Shown: positions 1 to 4,903 of the stretch, one piece after another
Layout: each line of letters starts with the position of its first letter
Numbering within the stretch: the stretch's first letter is position 1
Source: CAZSHX01 sp964606895
GTDB lineage: Bacteria; Bacteroidota; Ignavibacteria; Kapaibacteriales; UBA2268
Length of the DNA stretch: 8,382 nucleotides
Direction: 5' to 3'
NCBI GenBank assembly: GCA_964606895.1
Contig: CAZSHX010000113.1
Span: 1-8,382, forward strand
Translations under genes and position numbers: made by a program
The notes under the pieces: generated by a model
The model's input: only the letters and a program-made list of their open reading frames with translations
Databases searched by the model: none
Told to the model about the DNA's origin: nothing

Positions 1-265
1 CCGGATTTGGTCTCCAATAATCCGGGGCATCGTCCTGGCTATCAATAAAATAATAGCCTGTGGAAATTGCCGGACTTGTAACGGCATTTGCCGGCTGAGA
101 GAACGGCTTTGGAAAGCTTGTATTAGAAATGAAAAGAGTGGGCTCATTAATAGCACTTTTCCTAAGTAAATCGTCAGAACCTGCTTTGTCGTCTTCGGCA
201 AACGCATAAACTGAACTAATAACTAAGGTGCATGCCGTAGCAAATAGTAGTAAATAATTTCTCAT
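1..265 (-). CDS. Secreted protein of unknown function, N-terminal part (runs off the window)
   Basis: An open frame of 88 codons starts at the ATG at 265-263 and is still open at base 2, so only the N-terminus is present. The product begins MRNYLLLFAT and has a hydrophobic stretch to about residue 22. The sequence YAFA then precedes EDDKAG, which looks like a signal peptidase I site (AxA), with no lipobox. The mature start is polar, followed by a Pro/Ser/Asn-rich segment and then TGYYFIDSQDDAPDYWRPNP, a Trp/Tyr/Asp-rich stretch. I do not recognise the family. Export across the inner membrane is inferred from the signal peptide; a type IX secretion or surface protein is possible but its C-terminal signal would lie outside the window. 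GGAAAG six bases before the ATG is a weak ribosome-binding site. Confidence 0.8.
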   Translation of the reverse strand, partial: MRNYLLLFATACTLVISSVYAFAEDDKAGSDDLLRKSAINEPTLFISNTSFPKPFSQPANAVTSPAISTGYYFIDSQDDAPDYWRPNP

Positions 266-299
266 AGTGCACTTTCCAAATAACTTTTTTAAAAATTGT

Positions 300-333
300 C
301 ACATTTATATATACACGACACATGAAACGCAAA
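300..333 (-). promoter_or_regulatory. Candidate promoter of the left-edge secreted-protein gene
   Basis: On the minus strand, TTTG (330-333) is followed after 22 nt by TAAATGTG (300-307), one mismatch from the Bacteroidota -7 consensus TAnnTTTG. It would give a leader of about 30 nt before the ATG at 265. The mismatch and the longer spacer make this weaker than the other promoters in the window. Confidence 0.35.
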
Positions 334-349
334 AACGTCTCACGTTTTT
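331..349. repeat. 8-bp inverted repeat, possible operator
   Basis: AAAAACGT (331-338) and ACGTTTTT (342-349) are perfect reverse complements around CTC. The repeat overlaps the candidate -33 box of the left-edge gene. It could be an operator half-site pair; as a terminator it is weak, with only two G-C pairs. Confidence 0.4.
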
Positions 350-560
350 TGAAAAATAATTAAAAAAAGTGAAAATAAATTATTTAACGAAGACATGGCT
401 AAAGCTTAAGGAGTATATATTACTTTGTTCAATTAGCTAAAACAAGTGGCAATTCAATGAATAATAATGTCCTAACTCTTTGAATTGTCATGACGTTAGA
501 ATTGTAATAGATGTCCTAAATCTGCCAGATGTAGGATATCTGATAGAATATATTCCTCAT

Positions 561-588
561 AATCACGAAATCCGTTAAATCCGTGATT
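561..588. repeat. Palindromic repeat-like element with internal 9-nt tandem unit
   Basis: AATCACG (561-567) and CGTGATT (582-588) are inverted arms. Between and into them AAATCCGT occurs twice with a period of 9 (568-575 and 577-584). An 11-T tract follows at 595-605, so the element resembles a terminator on the plus strand, but no plus-strand gene precedes it. The AATCCGTGATTC core resembles short palindromic repeats that I recall as dispersed in many bacterial genomes; only one copy is visible here, so membership of a repeat family is inference. Confidence 0.45.
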
Positions 589-754
589 CAGAAATTTTTT
601 TTTTTCCAAAGCAGTAGATGCGGAGATAGGTCGAGAAACATCATTGAATGAGAATATTTGTAAAAATATTGAGTTTTAACCAAATTAAATCAAAGAATTC
701 TATCAAATTTGAATATGTGGAAAAAAAATCTTTTTTTATTTTTAAAAATTTTCG

Positions 755-762
755 TAATTTTG
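755..762 (+). promoter_or_regulatory. -7 box of the tRNA-Asn promoter
   Basis: TAATTTTG matches TAnnTTTG exactly and ends 13 nt before the mature tRNA 5' end, so transcription would begin about 7 nt upstream of the tRNA. No TTTG lies at the expected -33 position; that region is a T/A-rich run (731-750). Confidence 0.7.
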
Positions 763-775
763 CTTTCTTAAATAT

Positions 776-849
776 TCCTGAGTAGCTCAGTTGGTTAGAG
801 CATCTGACTGTTAATCAGAGGGTCCGCGGTTCAAGTCCGTGCTCAGGAG
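776..849 (+). tRNA. tRNA-Asn (anticodon GTT)
   Basis: The 74-nt sequence folds into a full cloverleaf. The acceptor arms are TCCTGAG (776-782) and CTCAGGA (842-848), with discriminator G849 as expected for tRNA-Asn. The D-arm region contains AGCTCAGTTGGTTAGAGC. The anticodon stem TCTGA/TCAGA (803-807/815-819) encloses the loop CTGTTAA with anticodon GTT at 810-812. The variable loop is five bases. The T arm CGCGG/CCGTG (825-829/837-841) has one G-T wobble and the loop TTCAAGT. CCA is not encoded, so it must be added after transcription. It is a single tRNA gene with its own promoter and terminator. Confidence 0.97.
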
Positions 850-850
850 C

Positions 851-885
851 AAAAAAAAGAGTCTGAATTTCAGACTCTTTTTTTT
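851..885. terminator. Bidirectional intrinsic terminator between tRNA-Asn and the FN3 lipoprotein
   Basis: GAGTCTGA (859-866) pairs with TCAGACTC (870-877) around a 3-nt loop, and the flanking A8 (851-858) pairs with T8 (878-885), giving a 16-bp stem. Both strands read as a hairpin followed by a T run, so one structure can end the tRNA transcript on the plus strand and the convergent lipoprotein transcript on the minus strand. It starts two bases after the tRNA. Confidence 0.92.
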
Positions 886-913
886 AACAACGTAATTGAA
901 AAATACTTGTCAA

Positions 914-1597
914 CTACTGAATTTTTTCCAAATCTAATGAAAAAGGCATTGTTGACATTACTAAATTTCCGATAAATTTTCTACCGGTAACATGCAATTC
1001 ACCTATATACGTTGTATTGCTGTTATTATTCAAAGTTATGCTCAAACTGGGAGAATTAAAAGTACCGTCAACAGTTACAGGAATTGAGCTTTTATTTCCT
1101 ATAACATAACCCGTAAGAGTTCCTGAACCGTTTACTCTTCCATTTGCATAGCCTAATGTTACATCAAGTTCGTAGTAAACGTCAGCTAATGTAACAGATT
1201 TACCGAACCATTTGCCAACAACCGGTGAATTCATCTTCAAACTTTTAATTTCGCTCAAGGCAGATTCACCTTTGCCGTTTTCTGCTGTTACTGCAAAATA
1301 GTAAGTTTTTTCATAAGCAAGATTATAAATAATATATGGCGATTCAGCACCTACAATCTTAGTTGCAGTTTCTTTTTTGAATGGCGTTTTGTCTGTATAA
1401 TACAAATTATATCTCGAAGTATTAGCAGAAGTATCCCAGGAAATTGTAATTTTTGGTGCCGTAACTGTCAGAACCAGATTCTTTGGCGTTGCCGGACCCT
1501 TAGTTAAATCATCAACAGGAGGAGTAGTCGAATTTTCCTTGCATGCAGTCAAAGAAAACACCAACATAACAAAAATGAATGCAGATATCAATTTCAT
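914..1597 (-). CDS. Lipoprotein with a fibronectin type III domain
   Basis: This 227-residue protein starts with a lipoprotein signal peptide (MKLISAFIFV...) ending in the lipobox LTAC, so Cys19 should be lipidated and the protein anchored in the envelope. A short Thr/Pro-rich linker (about 22-35) leads to a fibronectin type III fold at about 36-121. Its marks are a Trp in ISWD (54), the strand RYNLYYT (62-68) and the YYFAVTAENGKG stretch (99-110). Residues 126-227 are a second beta-rich domain starting VVGKWFGK, rich in Gly/Thr/Asn, which I cannot assign. FN3 domains usually mediate binding or act as spacers in extracellular proteins; no catalytic motif is visible. The gene is a single cistron, converging on the tRNA terminator. 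Its consensus promoter ends 8 nt before the ATG, so the leader is only a few bases long. Confidence 0.9.
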   Translation of the reverse strand: MKLISAFIFVMLVFSLTACKENSTTPPVDDLTKGPATPKNLVLTVTAPKITISWDTSANTSRYNLYYTDKTPFKKETATKIVGAESPYIIYNLAYEKTYYFAVTAENGKGESALSEIKSLKMNSPVVGKWFGKSVTLADVYYELDVTLGYANGRVNGSGTLTGYVIGNKSSIPVTVDGTFNSPSLSITLNNNSNTTYIGELHVTGRKFIGNLVMSTMPFSLDLEKIQ

Positions 1598-1605
1598 ATT
1601 TTATC

Positions 1606-1637
1606 CAAAATTAGTTTAAAAAAAAACAATTTACAAA
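1606..1637 (-). promoter_or_regulatory. Consensus Bacteroidota-type promoter of the FN3 lipoprotein gene
   Basis: On the minus strand, TTTG (1634-1637), a 20-nt spacer and TAATTTTG (1606-1613) match the -33/-7 consensus exactly. Only 8 nt separate the -7 box from the ATG, so the start site expected around 1600-1601 leaves about 3-4 leader bases. The -33 box lies in the T tract of the cheW terminator just upstream. Confidence 0.85.
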
Positions 1638-1643
1638 AAAAAT

Positions 1644-1676
1644 AAAAAAAAAGCTCAAAAAATATTGAGCTTTTTT
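1644..1676 (-). terminator. Intrinsic terminator of cheW
   Basis: On the minus strand the stem AAGCTCAA (1651-1658) / TTGAGCTT (1665-1672) with a 6-nt loop is followed by nine Ts (complement of A1644-A1652). A further four A-T pairs can extend the stem. It begins about 20 nt after the cheW stop and insulates the lipoprotein promoter downstream. Confidence 0.88.
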
Positions 1677-1695
1677 CAATTTATTTTTTAAAAAT

Positions 1696-2196
1696 CTATT
1701 TTGCATCCATCTCAAGCAGTTCCTTTTTTTCCTGACTCGTTAAAATCCTCTCCAAATCCAGAAGAATCAGCAGTCTGTCCTCAAGTTTTCCGATTGCTGT
1801 AATATAATCCGAATCAATACCCGAAACCATCTTGGGCGGCGGCTCCGTAATACTTTTATTTATTCTCAGTACCTCGTTCACACTATCCACAACAAAGCCA
1901 ATAACTCGGCTTTCGAGCTCAACAACAATTATTCGTGTGTCTTTGTCATAATCCTTGTCCACCATGTGCAGACGCCGGCGAAGGTCAATAATCGGAATAA
2001 CTTTACCCCTTAGGTTAATAACGCCTTCCACATACTCAGGAGCATTCGGAACCCGCGTCACCTGAACCATTCGGTTAATTTCCTGCACCCTAAGAATATC
2101 TACTCCGAATTCCTCGTCGCCGATATTGAAGCTAACTAACTGCAATAGTTCATCCCCGATGGAATGCTCACTTTTTGATTTCTCGTCTTTACTCAT
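1696..2196 (-). CDS. cheW: Chemotaxis coupling protein CheW
   Basis: CheW is the cytoplasmic adaptor linking chemoreceptors (MCPs) to the histidine kinase CheA. The 166-residue product is one CheW domain (about 18-155). LVSFNIGDEEFGVDILRVQE (20-39) is the typical N-terminal strand pair. VTRVPNAPEYVEGVINLRG (46-64) followed by KVIPIIDLR (65-73) is the family signature, and IGFVVDSVNEVLRI (99-112) and ILLDLERIL (144-152) match the later subdomain. The length is normal; a charged 15-residue N-terminal extension precedes the domain. No cheA, cheY or receptor gene lies in this window. The start is set by AGGAGA four bases upstream, the only strong Shine-Dalgarno sequence seen here, and by eye the gene looks richer in G+C than its neighbours. 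It lies 93 nt after recX on the same strand and may be cotranscribed; the best -7 candidate in the gap (TAATTTCG, 2251-2258) has one mismatch and no -33 box. Confidence 0.96.
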   Translation of the reverse strand: MSKDEKSKSEHSIGDELLQLVSFNIGDEEFGVDILRVQEINRMVQVTRVPNAPEYVEGVINLRGKVIPIIDLRRRLHMVDKDYDKDTRIIVVELESRVIGFVVDSVNEVLRINKSITEPPPKMVSGIDSDYITAIGKLEDRLLILLDLERILTSQEKKELLEMDAK

Positions 2197-2200
2197 AGTA

Positions 2201-2206
2201 TCTCCT
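2201..2206 (-). promoter_or_regulatory. Strong Shine-Dalgarno site of cheW
   Basis: AGGAGA lies 4 nt before the cheW ATG. The other genes in this window have only weak or no complementarity to the 16S 3' end, so this site stands out and fixes the cheW start. Confidence 0.8.
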
Positions 2207-2271
2207 GAAATTCATAAATATCCTTGCATTATCCAATATCGGCAAAATATCGAAATTATTTAATTGAAAAA

Positions 2272-2305
2272 TGAAAATAAATGAAAATTTTATAATTTAT
2301 TTTCA
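2272..2305. repeat. 11-bp perfect inverted repeat over the end of recX
   Basis: TGAAAATAAAT (2272-2282) and ATTTATTTTCA (2295-2305) are perfect reverse complements around a 12-nt loop that contains the recX stop codon (2290-2292). On the minus strand a run of five Ts follows. The stem has a single G-C pair, so it is at most a weak terminator or attenuator between recX and cheW. Confidence 0.45.
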
Positions 2306-2916
2306 AGCACTTTTCGAATCGTATCCCAATTGAAACCCTGCCGCTGAAGGTAAGCAATGAGTGAATTCTTTCTTTTTTCGGGAGGTTTCCGTTCCAACTG
2401 CCTCAATTTTTTTTCTGCGGCTTTCATTGCCATTTCAAATTCAATTTCAACATCATTTTGTTCGGCAACCGCAGATTTAGCCAAATCTTTATGAATTCCT
2501 CTTTTTAAAAGTTCCATAAAAACCTTCTGTTTTCCGGCATTTTTGCGTTTCGAATATTCATAAGCAAAGGTTTTTGAAAATTTTTCATCGTCGAGCAGAT
2601 TAAAATTAGTCAGAAAATTAATTCCGACTGCGATTTCGCTGTCCGAAAACTCCTTCATTCTCAATTTTTCGAGAACCTGCCGGACAGTTCTGGGTTTATA
2701 CGAAGCATAACTGAAAGCGGCTTGCTTCACGTCAAAAACCTTTTGCTCCGAAATAATCATTTTCAGCTTTTCATCATCGAGCAAAGAACCTTTTTTGAGA
2801 GCATATTTGACAATCAAATCCACGGACAATTCAAGAATTTCATCATTTTCGAATTCAACGATGCATTTATTCGTTCGTTTTTTATTATTTACCGATTTTA
2901 TGAGCATTTGAGACAT
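2290..2916 (-). CDS. recX: RecX family regulatory protein
   Basis: RecX binds RecA filaments and limits RecA activity in recombination and the SOS response. The 208-residue product has a beta-rich N-terminal extension (about 1-60, with KCIVEFENDEILELSVDLI) as is usual in Bacteroidota-like RecX. Three-helix RecX modules follow. The first is centred on YKPRTVRQVLEKLRMKEF (73-90) with the FLTNFNLLDDEKFSKTFAYEY helices (101-121). The second, from about 127, has KVFMELLKRGIHKDLAKSAV (131-150). The third, near 186-208, is SLIAYLQRQGFNWDTIRKVL. The length is normal and the frame is intact. There is no recA in the window, unlike genomes where recX follows recA. The start at 2916 is chosen because a -7 box lies 29 nt upstream; Met4 is an alternative. 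No Shine-Dalgarno site is evident. Confidence 0.93.
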   Translation of the reverse strand: MSQMLIKSVNNKKRTNKCIVEFENDEILELSVDLIVKYALKKGSLLDDEKLKMIISEQKVFDVKQAAFSYASYKPRTVRQVLEKLRMKEFSDSEIAVGINFLTNFNLLDDEKFSKTFAYEYSKRKNAGKQKVFMELLKRGIHKDLAKSAVAEQNDVEIEFEMAMKAAEKKLRQLERKPPEKRKNSLIAYLQRQGFNWDTIRKVLENKL

Positions 2917-2944
2917 ATTTTTTTAGTTTTTCAAAAAATTACTG

Positions 2945-2979
2945 CAAAGTTATAATATTTTTTAATTAATTTTGTCAAA
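2945..2979 (-). promoter_or_regulatory. recX promoter
   Basis: On the minus strand, TAACTTTG (2945-2952) matches TAnnTTTG exactly, and TTTG at 2976-2979 is a -33 box 23 nt away, at the long end of the accepted spacing. The expected leader is about 22 nt. The -33 box overlaps the start region of the divergent purine nucleoside phosphorylase promoter. Confidence 0.65.
2967..2974 (+). promoter_or_regulatory. -7 box of the purine nucleoside phosphorylase operon
   Basis: TAATTTTG matches TAnnTTTG exactly. Transcription would start near 2980, giving a leader of about 43 nt to the ATG at 3023. No clear TTTG lies 17-23 nt upstream, so the -33 element is poor. A possible in-frame TTG start at 2972 lies inside this box, which argues against the longer protein. 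Confidence 0.65.
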
Positions 2980-3022
2980 ATTAAGAAAAAACTATAACTG
3001 TAAAAAATTGTTTAGAGAAATT

Positions 3023-3844
3023 ATGTCGTTAATCGTAAAAAATATTGATGAAGCCATTGATGCAATAAAAGAAAAGAATTCCTCAAGTCCCGAAATCGGA
3101 ATCATTTTGGGAACGGGGCTTGGACAACTTGCGGATTATATTTCAGCCGAAACGCATATAGATTATTCCGAGATTCCTCATTTTCCTGTTTCAACGGTTG
3201 AATCTCATCACGGAAAACTGATTTTCGGGAAATTATCAGGAAAAAGCATAGTTGCGATGAAGGGAAGATTTCATTTTTACGAAGGCTATTCGATGTATCA
3301 GATAACGTTTCCTGTTCGGGTGATGAAAGAACTTGGAGTAAAAACGCTGATTGTGTCAAATGCCTGCGGCTCAATGAATCCTTTGATTCCCAAAGGCAGT
3401 GTAATGATAATCGAAGACCATATAAATCTGCTTCCGTCTAATCCTTTGGTCGGAATGAACGAACCGGAGCTTGGAACGCGGTTTATAGATATGAGCGAAC
3501 CTTATTCGAAAGAATATATTGAACTAATAGAGAAAATTGCACTCGACAAGAAAATAAAGATTTTCAAAGGAATCTACGTTGCCGTAACCGGTCCGAGCCT
3601 TGAAACCCGTGCAGAATACAGATTCCTTAGAGGTATTGGGGCAGATGTTGTTGGAATGAGCACAGTTCCCGAAAATATTGTTGCACGTCAGTGCGGAATG
3701 AAGGTATTAGGCTTATCAATAACCACCGACGAATGTTATCCCGATGCTCTGAAGCCTGTAGGAATAGACGAAATCTTAGAAATTGCGGCAAAAGCCGAAC
3801 CGAATCTAACTGAATTAGTAAAAGAATTTGTTAAAATTATTTGA
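3023..3844 (+). CDS. punA: Purine nucleoside phosphorylase (trimeric PNP/MTAP family)
   Basis: The enzyme splits purine nucleosides with phosphate into free base and ribose-1-phosphate in cytoplasmic purine salvage. The 273-residue product has the whole family pattern: phosphate-binding GTGLG (30-34), SHHGKL (61-66), GRFHFYEGY (81-89, His84 and Glu87 equivalent to human His86 and Glu89), SNACGSMNP (112-120), GPSLETRAE (190-198, Glu194 equivalent to human Glu201) and GADVVGMSTVPE (206-217). Where inosine/guanosine-specific PNP has Asn243, this protein has Asp236 in the motif SITTDECYPD, as in MTAP, so preference for 6-oxo or 6-amino purines is uncertain. The family is firm. The ATG at 3023 is preferred to an upstream in-frame TTG (2972) because the TTG lies within the promoter, the extra 17 residues are Lys/Asn-rich and unlike the family, and 273 residues is the usual length. 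First gene of a three-gene operon. Confidence 0.95.
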   Translation: MSLIVKNIDEAIDAIKEKNSSSPEIGIILGTGLGQLADYISAETHIDYSEIPHFPVSTVESHHGKLIFGKLSGKSIVAMKGRFHFYEGYSMYQITFPVRVMKELGVKTLIVSNACGSMNPLIPKGSVMIIEDHINLLPSNPLVGMNEPELGTRFIDMSEPYSKEYIELIEKIALDKKIKIFKGIYVAVTGPSLETRAEYRFLRGIGADVVGMSTVPENIVARQCGMKVLGLSITTDECYPDALKPVGIDEILEIAAKAEPNLTELVKEFVKII

Positions 3845-3855
3845 TAGATTGAATT

Positions 3856-4899
3856 ATGAAATTAATTTTTAAATTTTTGTTTGTTATGACTGTCATAACT
3901 TTTCTTTCATGCACAAAAGAAGAGCAGGTTATTGATACAGTACCTTTGTCATGGAAAATATTATCCGCATCAGATACCGAGCCTTATGTTTTATCTCTTT
4001 ACGAACAATATTCAGGAACTATTCTGGTAAATGATGTTTACTCATTGAATAATGGTGCAAACCTTGACGGAAAAGTTGAAAAGATTGCTGAATTCGGAAT
4101 GCATCTCTTCCTTTTCATCCCGACGAAAAACAAAATAGTTGTAATTAATAGTGCTGATTTTAAAAAACAAGCAGTGGTTGACTACTCCGCCTCGGGCAAA
4201 ACACCAACAGGTATTTGTTTTCCGAATGCAACCGATGCATATATTACTTTTGCGAATGATTCTACTGTTGAACTTTTGGATATGACTAACTTCAAAATTG
4301 CCAGAACCATTTCCGTTGGAAAAAAGCCTGTTTCAATTGCATCTTCGGGAAATCAGATTTATGTTGTTAACAAAGACGATAATACCGTTTCGGTAATTGA
4401 CTCCCGCACTCATAAAGTTGAAGCAACGCTTCAAGTACCTGTAAATCCTTTTTTCGTTGATTTTTCTGCTGATGGAGCTTTCGCAGTTATTATTTCAATA
4501 GGAGCCGGAAAAACAGATACATTAAAGAAAACCGCCGCAATGGTAACTGTAATTAATGTTAATACGAGAACAATCGTTAAGAGTCAGAATTTAGGAACTT
4601 CATCGGCTGATGCTGTTAATCAGATTCCACTCGGTTTGACAGTAACTGAGAAAAGCTGGGCTTTTGTCCCGACAAAGACTAATCTTTTCAAAGTTAATTC
4701 CAGAACCGGTGATTTTTCAAGCGTTAGTAAAAATGAATATGTTTCTGCCCAATATAATTATAAAAGAGATGAATTGATTATCATTCGCAAGAAAGGTGCA
4801 CTAAACGAGATATATACTGCCGACCCGATAAGTGCGGCAGTTAGGAATACCATGTCATTTCAATCGCAGATGCAGGTCTTGCTTCCAATGTCCTATTAA
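3856..4899 (+). CDS. Lipoprotein with a YVTN-type beta-propeller
   Basis: This 347-residue protein has a lipoprotein signal peptide ending in FLSC, so Cys19 is the expected lipidation site and the mature protein faces the periplasm or outer surface. From about residue 75 it shows repeats of the form (Y/F)VxNxxxNTVxVIDxxTxKVxxTxxVG. The clearest are IYVVNKDDNTVSVIDSRTHK (168-187), AYITFANDSTVELLDMTNFK (128-147), LFLFIPTKNKIVVINSADFK (84-103) and MVTVINVNTRTIVKSQNLG (229-247). This is the YVTN/surface-layer beta-propeller pattern. No catalytic motif is visible, so a binding or sensing role is inference. The ATG follows the phosphorylase stop after 11 nt without a clear Shine-Dalgarno site, and the stop lies 4 nt before the phosphatase gene, so coupled translation in one operon is likely. 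Confidence 0.88.
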   Translation: MKLIFKFLFVMTVITFLSCTKEEQVIDTVPLSWKILSASDTEPYVLSLYEQYSGTILVNDVYSLNNGANLDGKVEKIAEFGMHLFLFIPTKNKIVVINSADFKKQAVVDYSASGKTPTGICFPNATDAYITFANDSTVELLDMTNFKIARTISVGKKPVSIASSGNQIYVVNKDDNTVSVIDSRTHKVEATLQVPVNPFFVDFSADGAFAVIISIGAGKTDTLKKTAAMVTVINVNTRTIVKSQNLGTSSADAVNQIPLGLTVTEKSWAFVPTKTNLFKVNSRTGDFSSVSKNEYVSAQYNYKRDELIIIRKKGALNEIYTADPISAAVRNTMSFQSQMQVLLPMSY

Positions 4900-4903
4900 C
4901 TGA

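Larger units (their letters stand above)
266..754. other. Long intergenic region without a supported gene
   Basis: Apart from the candidate promoter, the inverted repeat at 331-349 and the palindromic repeat at 561-588, I see no coding frame of meaningful length on either strand. Minor structure includes a 13-bp near-direct repeat (ATGTCCTAACTCT at 467-479, ATGTCCTAAATCT at 511-523), the 8-bp palindrome GTCATGAC at 487-494 and an AT-only hairpin near 653-670. The stretch 606-650 looks somewhat richer in G+C by eye but encodes nothing I recognise. Confidence 0.6.

Noticed and set aside
467..523. 13-bp near-direct repeat ATGTCCTAA(C/A)TCT, 44 nt apart
   Set aside because: Only two copies with one mismatch in AT-rich DNA, no further copies or palindromic structure; likely chance, and not a CRISPR array.
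2722..2955. Plus-strand open frame of 77 codons
   Set aside because: It lies antisense within recX and the recX promoter, has low-complexity Phe/Ile-rich content and matches no family; recX on the other strand is well supported.
3102..3374. Minus-strand open frame of 90 codons
   Set aside because: It lies entirely antisense to the phosphorylase, whose motifs are complete; the antisense product has no recognisable features.
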